The notes: a model not told the origin generated them from the letters alone. Positions 1 through 12,312 are shown, numbered from the stretch's first letter. The stretch: DNA of 64,000 nucleotides from Pinus tabuliformis (GCA_031772625.1 CM062813.1:695216420-695280419); one strand, 5' to 3'. Translations and numbers: made by a program.

Positions 1-249
1 TTATCAGAATCAGAACTATCTGATACATGAATTCTTGTTGTGCCAGTCGCCTCTCTTTCAAAGATAGTCTTCTCATTCTGTTGTCGGTACTTTATAGTCG
101 TTGTTGCGTTGGATGAGATCGAGGTCATTGTTCTTGCCTGCTCAACTTCTCGTACCACAATGACTTCATGGGAATTCTGATCTACATTATTTATAGTATT
201 CTCTGGATTTTCTTCTTCATCTGCTTCAATATCTTGTGAAGCTGAGAAT

Positions 250-2055
250 TGCCAACCCTTTGGCTTTTGATCTTGTATCTTTTTTTCTTTTGGACTCTTT
301 ATTTGCCTGAGGACACGAATTTTGCTAGTGTCTAGTTTGTAGACAAATAGAACATCTAAATGTCGTATTTTCAAAATCTAACGACTGGGACCACTGAATA
401 TTATTATGAATCAAGATATTACGATCGGGAAAACCTTTACTAAGGTCCACCTCTATGCATATCCTAGCAAAAGTGAAAATTCATTTTGTTACTCTATTTG
501 CATCCACCTTTAAGAACTTAGCTAGTGAGTTGTTGATTCCTTCTAAAACATTATGATGCCAGAAATGCAATGGGATGTTATGCAGCCTGACCCACACTAT
601 AATTTTGGATACCACCATGGTATTAGAATCAAAACCCGAAAACCATGGAATCATAAAAATACATGCACTACCCCAGAACCATGGACACTCTTTTAAGGTA
701 TAATCCAAATCTTTAGTTGTATCAAATTTTACAACAACAAAAACCCTGGAACATAAATGAATATCACAGTTTTCAATCCAAGTGGGAAAAAATCACTGAT
801 GAAAGACCTATATCTTGGGCCAGAAACCAGTAAATCTTCATGTAACTACTTTAGAATGGAAGTCAGAGTAAAGATCGTTGACCTCTGGTATATTTACTGT
901 CAAAATCTACACCTATTTCATCTGATCCACAATATAGGGTCTAGGAATATTAGGTATATGATTAGAAATTTTAGATGGTTCAGCCCTTCCTTTTAAAGAT
1001 TCCTTGAAAGAAATTGGAATTTTAATGTTGCTATTTACAGGACATCCTCTGTGTAATCTCATGTTTAGGATGATAGTTGAGTCACGCTTAATGCCATAGT
1101 CCTGCAACTTGGTGTCCTCTTGCATTGATTTCCCTGCATAAATCAAACTGTCAAACTTTGCTGAAATACCCAGCTTTTCTTGAATCTTCGTCTTGAGATT
1201 TTGTACCTAGTCCCCATCCTAGACCCGCATGGTTACATATTTCCCAGTAAGGATTTTAATAAAAAATTGTAAATGTGCCCTCACTGTCGAATTTGTATTT
1301 TTGCAATGAAGATCCTTCATATATGTTAAGGTAGCCTTTGACTTCATAACTTGGGAAGGGATCTATTTAAATTCCCCCATATCTATAATAAGATCCACTT
1401 TTCCAAATAGATCCACTGGAAAAATTGATTCTTTCTTGTAGTTGAGGTTTTGATTCGAAGAATGCCTCCATAGATCCACGAAAGGCACATTTTTTTACTT
1501 CCATTTGGACCCCATATGATTCCAAACTAGAGGAAAAGATATGTACGAGCTCTCTAACTATAGATCGAACCTGCTAGAAAGTTAAAAGCAAAGATTGCAA
1601 CATAAAATCGCCTTAAAACGGCCAAATCCAGCACGAACAAACAAATATATCCATTGATCCATTCTTGCATAGGCACGATTTGGAAACCTGATAATAAAAA
1701 AGGCATGGGATGCCCATCTATCCTAGCTAGATATTTGTCTGCAAAAAACCACTAAGTCTAAGAGGCACCATTCCAAAAAACGTAGAACCAAAAATGTAGA
1801 AGAGGAATCCTTAATGGATTTTTCATGTTTCCGGAAATATTCTTCTAGCTCCACAAGCAGAGGGTTTAGATCGACATCCCAAAACCAATGAGCAGTGATT
1901 AGGCTCCAAACAGGGAATGAATCCCAATTTACTCGTCGTAAACAAAGATCTTTGTAAGGAAAGATTCCTTCCTGAACTCCTGAGGTAGATTCATGCTCTG
2001 TGATTACAGTCCATTAAATCATGCGGCCATTAATAGAAACCCTATCCGAACTCAT
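250..2055 (-). pseudogene. Ubiquitin-like / DUF4283 / CCHC zinc-knuckle retroelement protein (decayed)
   Basis: One minus-strand frame runs from an ATG at 2055 to about 250 with scattered stop codons and no required frameshift. From the N terminus I see about 260 unrecognised codons, then a ubiquitin-like domain (1272-1042), then a linker. Next comes a DUF4283-type region (about 900-481, with VWVRLHNIPLHFWH and LAKFLKVD), and then a zf-CCHC_4 knuckle in CX2CX4HX4C spacing (CSIC...H...C, about 360-313). DUF4283 plus this knuckle is typical of ORF1/gag-like proteins of plant non-LTR elements and their relatives. They bind nucleic acid and help package element RNA. Stops at 1219-1221, 1207-1209, 913-915, 907-909 and 481-483 show it is dead. 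No reverse transcriptase follows in the window. The left limit is approximate. The domain calls are firm. The element class is inference. Confidence 0.75.
1042..1272 (-). other. Full-length ubiquitin-like domain inside the DUF4283 pseudogene
   Basis: Seventy-seven codons align with ubiquitin from its first beta strand (QFFIKILTGK) through the helix (LKTKIQEKLGI), the loop before strand 3 (LIYAGKSMQED), and the segment LQDYGIKRDSTIIL, to the tail MRLHRGC. The usual di-glycine end is replaced by Gly-Cys, and one extra residue sits in the tail. Two in-frame TAG codons interrupt it. The domain shares its frame with the DUF4283 region downstream, so this is a fusion and not a chance neighbour. With Gly-Cys at the end, cleavage by ubiquitin proteases is uncertain. 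Confidence 0.8.
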
Positions 2056-2469
2056 TTTCGGCAAAGCAGTTGTTCTTCTCGGTTGTATTTTCTTCCTTTT
2101 TAGCATGGTTGTGTGAATTTTTAGGCTTGGTATTTTGTTTTTCATATTCGTTTTTTCTTCTTGTTTTTCCTGTTACTTATTGTTTTCATGGTTTTCTTTC
2201 TTTCTGGTTTGATAATGGGGAAATTAAGGCAATTGAAATGGTCTAACTGGTGTATATTACATATAAACCATGGGCACAAGTGAAGGCTAGGAAAGATATG
2301 CCTGGTTTCATATATTTCAATTTTTACATACAAACTATAATGTGATATAATGATGTTGAAGGGGCTATTTAATTTATGTATGAGCGTCCTCTTTTGGTTC
2401 AAATATTATGTGATCATTCTCATTTCAGAGACCATTAATCTCCTTCATTCTTACCATTTAGGGTTTTTG
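2056..2469. other. AT-rich spacer, no gene seen
   Basis: This is the stretch between the start of the DUF4283 pseudogene and the exon-like repeat array. It is AT-rich with T-runs. A minus-strand open frame at 2142-2402 has low-complexity Lys/Arg content at its end and no recognisable domain. I see nothing I can support. Confidence 0.5.
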
Positions 2470-3570
2470 TCTCTATAAAGAGATTTTTCGTATCTGTTTT
2501 ATATTTCTCATAATATTTTTTTGGTTTTTTTTTTTTTTTATATTTTTCATAAAATTAGTGTTTTGTTTTTATAGATTCAATGGGTGGGGAACTTAAATTC
2601 AGCCATAACAAGTCAGTTGATGAAGATTTTATGGGTGCAACCACAGGCACAATGGGGGTAGGAGGAGCTGAAGGGAAGGTTATAGTCTCTTTCATATTTT
2701 AAAAGATATTTTTTCTATCTCTTTAATATCTATGAAGAGATTTTTGGTATTTGTTTTATACTTTTCATAATATTTTGGTTCTATTCTTATAGATTCAATA
2801 GGTAGGGAACTTAAGTTTGACCATAAAAAATCAGCTAATGGAAGATTTCACAGCCATAGTGAGGGCAGGGCAAGGTGGAGGAGGATATTTTGTTTCTACA
2901 TAGCATTTACTTATCTTTGCATATAATGTGTTAAACATTTTTTTGTAAATTTCAATATATGGTTATTGTCTTTCATGAGATTTTTAGTTGTGTTTTAAGT
3001 TTTATCATAAAATTTTATTATTTGGGGTTAAGGTTTCTCATGAGATTTTGTGTTTTTTAAATATTTCTTATTAGACTTTCTGGTTTTATTTTTTTTGAGT
3101 TCGATGGGTCAAGAAATTAATGCAGACCCAGACAACCTTCTTGATACAAATTCCATGAGTGTAGTGAGTACAAGCAAGAGTAATTAGAAGGTATGTATGG
3201 TTTAGACTTTTTGGTTTTATTTTCTTTGAGTTCGATGGGTCAAGAAATTAATGCAGACCCAGACAACCTTCTTGATACAAATTCCATGAGTGTAGTGAGT
3301 ACAAGCAAGAGTAATTAGAAGGTATGTATGGTTTAATTTAATTCATTTTATGCTACATATTTAATCTGTTTTTAAGATTTATCATAAAATTAAGAATTCT
3401 CATGAGATTTTGTGTTTTTAAATATTTCTCATTAGATTTTATGGTTTTATTTTTGTTGAGCTCAACGAGTCAGGAAATTAATGTAGATCTAGACAACCCA
3501 ACTGATGCAAATTCCACAACTATAGTGGGTGCATCCAAAGAATAATTAGAAAGTATGTATGGTTTATTTT
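2470..3570 (+). repeat. Tandem array of five exon-like cassettes with intron-like flanks
   Basis: Five related units follow one another. Their exon-like cores lie near 2575-2678, 2793-2886, 3097-3190, 3228-3321 and 3459-3551. Each core follows a T-rich tract. In the first two the core begins directly after a TATAG acceptor-like site, and the last three end at an AAG or AAAG before GTATGT-like or AGTATGT sequence. Cores 1, 3, 4 and 5 are open for about 30 codons in a matching frame with a shared start (MGGEL, MGQEI, TSQEI). The T-rich leaders are also repeated (CTCATGAGATTTTGTG and similar). Units 3 and 4 form a nearly exact 131-bp tandem duplication (3071-3201 and 3202-3332). The protein family is unknown to me. 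It could be a relic of a gene that grew by exon duplication, or simply a tandem repeat. Confidence 0.55.
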
Positions 3571-6500
3571 AATTCTTTCATGCTACATAATTATATAATG
3601 TGTGTTTTATAAAATTCACATGGGTTGTTTAGTGCTTATAATTTTCGTTTTTCCAATAGATTGGTTTTTAGGGTTTACGATTTTTGGTTTTTTTTTTAAT
3701 GTACTTAATTCTACCTAAGATTTTTGGTCTCTCTCTTTCAACACTCCAAACAAACTTTCTTACTTCCCATGCTCGGTCAGATTTAACCAAAAGGGATAAA
3801 TTAACACTAACTGAAATGGTTTATTTTAATGATCTTCCAAAGGAAAAAGACATAAATTGTTGGCCTAAATATAGAAAATATTCAAAACATAAAAAACAAC
3901 TAGATTGTTCCTTTATACCATAAATTTCTTCACTAGATTTGCAAACTAGTTAAAAAGGGAGAGAATTTTGACTTGGATTAAACCTTCATGCATTTCTCTA
4001 GTTGTATTCATCATCCTTGTGTGCAATTACAATTTCATTTTGAGAGCTTACATGTTTTCTTATTTAGTTCCCTAGAAACATGCAAAGAAAGGAGAGATGC
4101 AAATTTAAATGTCACCTCTTTAATTCTATCCATAATTAGGAGCAGTAATGTTTTTTTAATTATAATTCCTTTTTCCTATTTCACAATGTTCCTGAAATCG
4201 TCCAAAAATTGAAGGCTCTTTAACACCTTTCTTAGATGCAATTTTTAGCAGCAACCAAGAGCATAAAGTTTAACTCTATGGTTTGTACCCTCTCCAATAT
4301 TCCTAATTTGTAAGAAATGCAACAACTTTCATTGTGTGTAACTATTCTCTTACACCGTAAGACACCAAGAATCCCTTGGCATGCTCCATCAAAGTATCTA
4401 TGTGCCTTTGATTTGTCGATATTATGATTTTTTATAATTTTGTATGGTTTATCTTTCTAGGACTCCATATCCTTTCGCATATATATTTAATTTGATGGTA
4501 TATTTGAATTGTTTGGATTTCATTGCTATGAAATGTAAAAAATTCTTAGCAACGAGGGGGTCCATGCAACTCTACAAGGCAAGGTTTTATGTTCTGCAAC
4601 TATTTTTGGCCTATACCATCCCTTAAAACAATTAGATACAAATTCTCCATCCCATTTTCCTTTCTTGGTAGTAAATGTGCAAGCCTGGTGATTAACAGAT
4701 TCATCATCTTTTTGCATAGAATATAGGTACCAAGTCCTTGATATGTTCTCTTCTTGTAATTTCCCTAATTAGAATCTTATTTGATAATGCCAATTAAAGA
4801 ACTATCCTAGTTTTTGTAAGGCTTTTGATCTTCCATAAAGCCTTCCACCACCATGTCTTTCCTACCTTTTTCACTCTCTTTCATCTTATCCTATAACCTA
4901 GCTTTGTTGTATAATTTCTTGTATGTTATTTTCCATTCTAGGTTATATATACGAGTTAGACACAAGGTTTGTTTCATTTGCTATGATCCTAATATCCAGA
5001 TGTAGTTTTTAAAGATAATGATAGCCTATAATTACCTTTACAACCCCTATATGGACCCTCCGCGATTCTCATATAATCTATATTTCCAACCTTATAGGCC
5101 AGCTATTTTCCTAGGATTGGATAAGATCTCACTAATACCTTATATGGATTCCCCCTAATTCTTACTCTATCTCCTTTACCAACTTGTTGGGGAAAACTAA
5201 TGGTTATCAATATACCTTATGTCAATTTGGTTCGTAATACTTGTGAATCGTAAGCACAGTATGTGTAGGAAAAGGTTTAATGTCTAAATGATTGTCTCAA
5301 TCCCAAGTTACTCTATCACCTTAGAGGACAAACATTCCTTACTCGAATTAAAAAGATAAACAGAATAACACAACAATAATCAAACTTATTCAAGCAAACA
5401 ACCAAATCAGCTAATATTTAACTCCTCTTTTTTTATTCCTTTATTGTATCTAGAAAGAAATATTTTGTTTCACTGGGATAATGTTCATGCTAACAATGGA
5501 GAAAGGTTGTATGCAAATGCAAGAAAGTCAAAGTAATGTAGAATCTATTCTAAAGCAGGGGTGGGGGCAAGTGTCACATGCTATTGTTGAAGTTGGTTTC
5601 CCTTATCTGTCTACCACAATTAATCAAAACCTATATAAGAGACACAAACCTAAAGGGGATTGTGTCATCTTAAGAACAACAACAAATTTATGTGTATGAG
5701 TGTATGTACAATAGAGAAAGTGTTATGGCGGGTTCTTCACCTTTTCATTTAGAGACACTATCTCTATGCGAGTGCACCTATATTAAGGTTTGTCTTAGGG
5801 TTCACACACAATCAATCCACACACTCATAAAACTTTTCAATAATACTTGAAACCTCTCTCTGGACTAATCTCATAGTCGACGCTGGAAAACAATATTTTA
5901 TGTCAAATATTCATGTCTTTTCCATTTAGTGATTGATCAGATCCTTAGAGAATAAATTTCTTAGCAATAACAAATGAAATTACTCTAATATTCATTTAGG
6001 AAGAGAACAAAACTAGCAATAAACCAATCTCTACAAACCCTAACTGTCTAATGAGCAATAGAACAGAATGGAACAAAAATTAACCATCGGTGAAAGATCA
6101 ATGAAATAACCTAAGTGCAAAGAGATTCCAATATATGAGATTTAGTTGTGCTCGCTGACTTTCAAATCGTACAATAATAAATCATGATAAGTAAACAAGC
6201 TTTGAATACTATATATGTATCTAGTCATGTATTCAAGTATTATGTTAATGTAAGATAGATCTTGCTACAAGACATAAAATAAGAGAAATGAACTAACTAA
6301 ATACAAGTGCACTTAGCTCAATTATCCCAGGAGAGGCGGACCATTGCCAATCCAGGTAGGCAAGCTGATAAAACTCACAAAATCACTAACAACAAAATAC
6401 CATGGATCGAAACGATGATTTTATAAATAACTAAGCATCACAAAGGATTGCAACACTTATGTCACGACCATATGGAAAAGAAAAAAAAATAGAGTTTATA

Positions 6501-8101
6501 ATGCCCAAAGGGTGAATAGAAGTGTGTCTTGAATTTATATATTACAACATCATACTCTCTATCGCTAGCCTTTCATTACAGAGTTTGATGCACTATATAG
6601 AAAGCCCTAAACTAGAGAGATAGAACCAACACCTCTAGTTGCATGGATCAGAGGGTAAAAACAATTATATCATTCATAAAATATAACCAAGATTGATTCT
6701 TTTAACCATCAATACATTGTGGGTAAAAGTCGAACCAAGATTTGGCCTTGTTGTTTTTCATTTAATTGGAGTGCACATGAATAACATAGTGTTGAAGCCC
6801 CAAAAATTGGGTCTACAACAAGGGGGATAACCACCCGGTCCGAACCTTAAAAGCAGCTCCTTTTCCGTTTGGAATAGTGGCTTCGACTAGGGGTGATGGG
6901 ACCAGTTTCCCAATTTGTTTATGATAGTACACTAAGGGGATGATGTTTTTCTCTTTTGAAAGGTTTTATGGGGAGAATGCTTTATTCTAAATCTAATCTA
7001 ACATGTGCAATTTTATTCTAATGAAGGAAAACATCTAATTTAAACTATCCCGGGAGTAATGCTTTGTTTATGTGATCTAGAATAATTTCCAACAGCAATT
7101 GGTAATAAAAATCATTCAATTACTACGAGAAAAGAATACGTTAAAGATGATTGTTTCATATAAGAAATTAGCCGAAACAATTATGATAAACACATCGCAT
7201 AATAAGTCATTCATACACTTGACATAAAAGAATAGTTATCACCGTACAAAAGTGAAAAAATGATAACTGAACATTCAGGTTTCCATATATAAACAACTGA
7301 AAATAATATATCACTTGGCCTATAAGCAAAAAGTATTAAGAGATAAAAGTACCATTGATAATAGGTTCTGCTCATGAGTTTCAGTGATATAGATTTATCT
7401 TCAAATAATTCAACATCTACTAAGAGTACAGAAGTGCATTTCAGTAGTAGACATTAAACTTGGATATAAATAAATCTCATTCCATTCATTTATCAAAACC
7501 TCCTCAGATGGGACAAAAGTGCATGTTCTGAAGAATCGTTTTTGAAAAATTTCTGGACCCTTCTCTAAATGCATGAGAGGGGTTTAAATACTACTCTAAT
7601 GAAAACTAAAAATAGTTATAGATGAGGAGGTTCAAAACGACCATCCTCATTTTAAGAAAAAATGAACTAATAATTAAACTAAAACTGAATCTATGCTAAA
7701 TCATGTATCTATTCTTTTAAGTTGCAAATGTCTAGCATGGGCTTCAGGAGCGTCGGTTGGTCGACTTTAGCCTTCAATTGACCTGCAAATATGGAATCGG
7801 TAAGCACTATCGTTATCTTCTCAGCGGAGGTTATGAGGCACTTCAAGGTCATACACTGGCTATGTGGTTTTACCAGATGTTGCCAACAAGTGTCCCAGTT
7901 TAACTTGCTTATCTGCTTAATTGACTCTACCTTCTTTTCCGTTGTTTGCTTCCACCTTGTTTGCAGCTATTGTGCCTTTTGGAGAAATCCTGGAGTGGTT
8001 TCTAATATTAAATTTTCCTTATGTAAATTTTCGTTGATGCAGTCAATGATGTTACTTGTTGTTGTTGCTACCTCCTCCATCGCATGCTCTGCTTCCTTGA
8101 G
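3571..8101. other. AT-rich spacer without supportable genes
   Basis: About 4.5 kb with only short, low-quality open frames on either strand. A short self-complementary segment near 6800-6812 (CCCC, five A, TTGGG) lies inside a stretch that begins with TGTTG and ends with CAACA (6793-6823). That resembles LTR ends but is far too short to call. The last 300 bases before 8102 continue the 3' side of the minus-strand pseudogene. I see no promoter, RNA gene or intact element. Confidence 0.5.
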
Positions 8102-10698
8102 CTATGCATCCCATTTTGCAAATAGCATGTCTTTGTGGGATTCATCAATCCTGGGAAATTCTACTCTTTTTCCTTCCTCTGATTTCTGCCAATTCACAAA
8201 GTCAGAAACTTTCTTAAAAATTAAATCATAATCAAGTCGTAAGTCTACGACTTGATTTGTAATGTAGTCGCTTTTCTCGCAATGGGAATTCCATTGTGAG
8301 ATTCTTTGGCAAAGCATTTCTTCTTGTTGTAAGAGTTGGTCATTGAGGGCAAGGGCTTTTGTGACGAATTCTTCAATTTTAGGGTCATCCTTATGCAGTT
8401 CTATTGTGGCCTGTAACTGTTGTTCTTTATTTGCCAGATTGTTTTGATAACTCAACTGCATTTGTTGGAAGTCCTGTTGTAACTTTGCCAACTGTACTTC
8501 TGCTTCTCGGCTGACGCTGGCCTGTTGTATTTGTTGTTCCAAAAATAGGATTTTATCCTCCTTTTCTCTTAATAGTGTTTGAACTTCTGATGCTTTATCA
8601 ATGGTTGCAGAAGCATATGCCCCTACAATTTGAGAGAGCCTAGTGAGATTTTCTGTTGGATCGGTGGTCGGGTCTTGCCAAAGAACATCTAAAGGTTCAG
8701 CCTCTGGAGAAAGTACAGTATCTATTTTTCGTTTCTTTCTTTGTCTCCTGACAACAACCTTATGCTGTGGGCTATAAAATACATCCAGAGGGGGAATCTC
8801 CTCTATTTTTAGCACTATTTCGGATGACGGAGCAACAAGAATATGCTTTGTCTCTTGAGTATTAATAACCTCTTCTATTATCATTTCTGTGGTTGTCTCC
8901 CCTGGGTTTATCAATGGACCTGCATTCTGTTCCTCGGTGTTGATTAGTTCATTGAAATTCTCCCACTCCTTTTCTAGGTCTACTATAATTGGACTTGTTG
9001 GCTTTGCAAGGGGAGTGGGAGTCTCGGCCTGTTTTGGGGACGAAACCTGTTGATCAGGCTTTTCTATAGACTGAGCTGTATCTTTGATTGACGCTTCACT
9101 TCTGCTATGATCACTTTTTGACTGCTTATTAGATTTTTCAGTTGATTCCCTTTCGGACTTTGATTTAGACTTCTCTTCTCCTGAACTTTCACTTATACTA
9201 ATACTAGGAGTGGGCTCCCTTATTGGTTCAAAACGCAATTTGTCCAATGGGACATTTGCCAATCTCTATTCTCTATAATGGTTAAACTCTTGAAGCTTTG
9301 CTTGGTCAAACTGAATTTGTGCCATATGTAGAATCTCTCTGAGAGAGCTCTTCTATCGAAAGACATTGTCGAAGATATCATCTTCTTTAGTAAACACTTT
9401 TATTTTGACCATGGTTGTAAAATTCTTGATAGTATCCAAGGGATCATACTGCCTCCCTCAGAACTTTGGTAGCTGCAGACTTAGCATATTATCAACCTCT
9501 TTAAAAGCGTGTCCCAAATCAAATAATGCGAAGGCCCCGCAGACCACAGGGAATTGAGGCCAGATGGCCTTCTTCTTATCCTTGAGTTCTCTGCTCATTC
9601 CCCTAATACCACAGGTCTGGAAAGCTATCTCTCGAGCCATAAGTTTGTCGGGAACATACAAAGGAAGCACATGAGGCAAGACAATGCTCCCAAATACCCT
9701 AATGTAGGTGAATAACTCCTCATGTCAATTTCAGCTTCCGGGGAGAATCTTGGAGCATCTGTGTTATATAACATTTTATGAATGGGAAGCATTACTCCAT
9801 GACAAATTTTATAGAAATGTGGGATGAAATTAGATTCCCACAGTTCTTTATGGTAGACTTGAATAGGTAAAGGGTTCTGTACTGTCCATTTCCACCCCAT
9901 GATGGGAAAATCAGAGATGAAACAAATAGCATCCATGACATAGGCAGCTAAAAAGAATGGAGGGTAAAACCTCTGAGAAAAAATTCTTTTAGTTCAATAA
10001 TTCAAAATTGCAGAGGCTAAATTATTTGATAAAATTTGGGCCCAATCCATGATGGTGGCATTGGTGGCTGCATCTAGTAAAGGCAACCATTCTGATGAAA
10101 ACTTATTTATATCTGGCTTCCCAAATAGCCTACATAACATTGCAGCAGCAAAACAATAGGGAGAAGCGAGGGAGCCAGTGGCGTACATACCATTTTTGTC
10201 CTTCTTTAATGGTTCTTCCTTCGCGGACCAGTTCTTCGTATAGTCTACGAAATCCTTGTTCTCTTTGGTGAATTTTTCCACAAATTGTTTGTTATAACTG
10301 GCCTGGGGTTCTGGTAGGTGATACATACGCCTCAAATTACTTGGGGTAAATGACCCCATGACCTCTTGGTTTCGTGTCTTGAATTCCCTGTCGGATATAT
10401 CAACGTGGTCTATAATCCATTTTACCATATCCGTGTAAGGGAGTATCTTTGGCCTCGCTGCAATACAGTGCAGAAACGAGCATGCAAGCTCTGTTAGTGA
10501 TGCTTCTGATGACCCATGTCCATCTACTGTAACTGTAACCTCCATAACTCTCGGGTTTTCCTCTTCTAATAGTCAGTACATGCCTTCCCAAGTAGATATT
10601 CCTACTTCCCTGGTACAAGTGGTGTCTGTGAATAACGGAGTCATCTCTGATTTTTCAGATGCAGGAGCTTTGCCTTTCTTTCCCATTACATTCTCCAT
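8102..10698 (-). pseudogene. Retroelement-associated helical plus coiled-coil protein (decayed)
   Basis: The frame starts at an ATG at 10698 (MENVMGKKGK) and runs about 860 codons to 8102. One frameshift lies near 9640-9680, and stops include those near 10567, at 9994 and at 9458. The N-terminal part (10545-9600) is a Trp/Tyr-rich helical region (for example FTPSNLRRMYHLPEP and MDWAQILSNNLASAI). A Ser/Glu/Lys-rich acidic linker follows (about 9230-8950), then a basic patch (VVRRQRKKRKI), and a long coiled coil (about 8650-8250). This resembles, in order of parts, the ORF inside the LTRs of the Tat-like element at 21020-22531 and 32366-33877, and the split gene at 58130-59652. The pattern reminds me of retrotransposon-carried plant mobile-type proteins, but I did not verify a family. 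It may belong to an older LTR whose ends I could not find. Confidence 0.6.
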
Positions 10699-10959
10699 GT
10701 TATTTTTCATACTGCTCCTAAAAATAGTAAGTAGAGAACATAGCTACAATAAGGATGGTGGTGAATAATGAACAACAATAAGGTGACGGGAAAGCTTTTA
10801 ATTTTTAAAATCATATCAAAGATATCACCTTACGTGAAATAACCCTTTAAACCAGATCTGATTTGATTTTAATAAATATCATCAATGGGTCGTTAAGAAA
10901 ACATTAATGCTCATAACTCTTGCATCGAACGACGGAAAATAATATCATTGAACTCTGAG

Positions 10960-11290
10960 CCCTTAGATTTGCGATAAAGCGATTTTGCGATTTGCTTCGC
11001 AATATCGCAGATCGCGATATCGCAAAACCTTTTATTTTTTAACAATCATTTGTTTCATCGTGCAGCTACGAGATGCGATTTGCGAGAGCTTTATCGCATT
11101 TCACAATATCTGGGCATTTTGTATTAAGTGGTGTTGTGATTAATGGAATCTGCGATATGCGGTAAGTTTATAAGACTTGCGATCTCGCAGTCTCGCATTC
11201 TCGCTTTTCAAAGAGTTTCTTAATAAAGAATGCCCGTCGTTACCCTTTTGCGATGCGATGCAATGCTTATCCTTAAAATATTAGGTGTTA
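10960..11290. repeat. Cluster of GCGAT/ATCGC short inverted motifs
   Basis: At least ten occurrences of GCGAT or its complement ATCGC fall within about 320 bp. The densest part is 10971-11030, where GCGATAAAGCGATTTTGCGA is followed by AATATCGCAGATCGCGATAT. More lie near 11070-11100, 11145-11215 and 11250-11260. The motifs are mutually complementary, so the stretch could fold into alternative hairpins. No gene overlaps it. Confidence 0.6.
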
Positions 11291-12129
11291 AAGCTTTTTT
11301 GCTTAGTACTCAAGACTTTCCGCTTACAAGGGTTTTCCTAGCTTTGTGATTGTATTGCGCTTTTTCATAAGGAGGCTTAACAATTATAACGTTTTTTACG
11401 CGCATGAAGCGTGAAAAGGTAGGAATTCATATTTTTTGGAAATTTTGCCTTGATATCATGTTTTATTGAAAACAAAAATCTAATCTTAAGTGCTAAGTTT
11501 TGATTTTTAGAAGGGTCCCCATTTATTAATGTTATTGCTAACACTAATAAAAAGGGGGGTTGTTGATGGTCACAACACATAGTAAATCTCAAACTGTATG
11601 GGAATGGAGACTCTGGTATTGATTTGAATCCTTCATGTTGTGGAAGAGAGGAACATGCATGGACCAATAGGTTTCGATGCAATCTGGCAGTCAACTATTA
11701 ACCTTCATGTGACTAAACCTAAATTATGTGAGCATAGACATAAACATTTGGAACTCAAGTGCTAGAATGATTGTAGTAGTACAAAATCAAGACAACATTC
11801 TTCCATAGTAAAGGTTACTTAAAACTCCCACTAATTCATTAAGAACTTAGGGAAAATGTTTAAAATAAAAAGCTTCACCTCAAACACTTGTAAAGGGAAA
11901 CCTAAGTTCAATATTATGAAGATGGGTAGTATCAATTAGGTTTGGATGTTGTAATAAGGTATAATTTGGCAAAAAGGGTGTTTAGTAGATGGTAAAATAA
12001 AGATCAAAAATCTCCCTCGGGCCAAAGAATTTGCATGCCCCCATGTAAAGGCTCTCCAAAACCAATAAAAATTGTGAACTTTTGTAAACTACTGGAAAAG
12101 TCAAGTTGCCTCAGCCAGTATACTGAGAC
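11291..12129. other. Spacer, no gene recognised
   Basis: This is the stretch between the GCGAT cluster and the split coiled-coil ORF. A minus-strand open frame at 11377-11694 has no recognisable domain. Sequence around 11515-11530 (complement GGGGACCCTTC) faintly resembles the base pattern after some gypsy primer sites, but no LTR end could be placed beside it. Confidence 0.4.
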
Positions 12130-12312
12130 CTGAGTACATTCAAGTTATCATGCTGCTCATTTTTCTCTTTAGTTGCCTATTTTCAAACATCTTGTGTATC
12201 TATTTGTTGATCTTCCTATATTTTGTTTGAAGTTCCTTAATTTCCTCTTTAAAATTGTTGCTTTATTCCTTCAATTGCTTATTTTCATTTTCTATGCAAT
12301 TCAATCACCTCG
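12130..12312 (-). pseudogene. C-terminal coiled-coil half of an ORF split by RT-A
   Basis: On the minus strand this stretch encodes heptad-like sequence (IENENKQLKE, FKEEIKELQTKYRKINK, MFENRQLKRKM) with two internal stops. It ends exactly at the TATTT target duplication of RT-A. If RT-A and one duplication are removed in thought, the reading runs from the other half at 58300-58130 (ending KTRKLKY) across the junction, with one apparent single-base shift. It is therefore the distal end of the same broken gene whose N-terminal part lies at 58983-59652. Confidence 0.6.

Noticed and set aside
6793..6823. TGTTGAAG...CTACAACA segment considered as an LTR end pair
   Set aside because: Only 31 bp long, and neither side matches any other LTR in the window.
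7791..8231. Plus-strand 146-codon open frame
   Set aside because: It partly overlaps the coiled-coil end of the minus-strand pseudogene and shows only hydrophobic, Cys-rich sequence typical of an antisense shadow.
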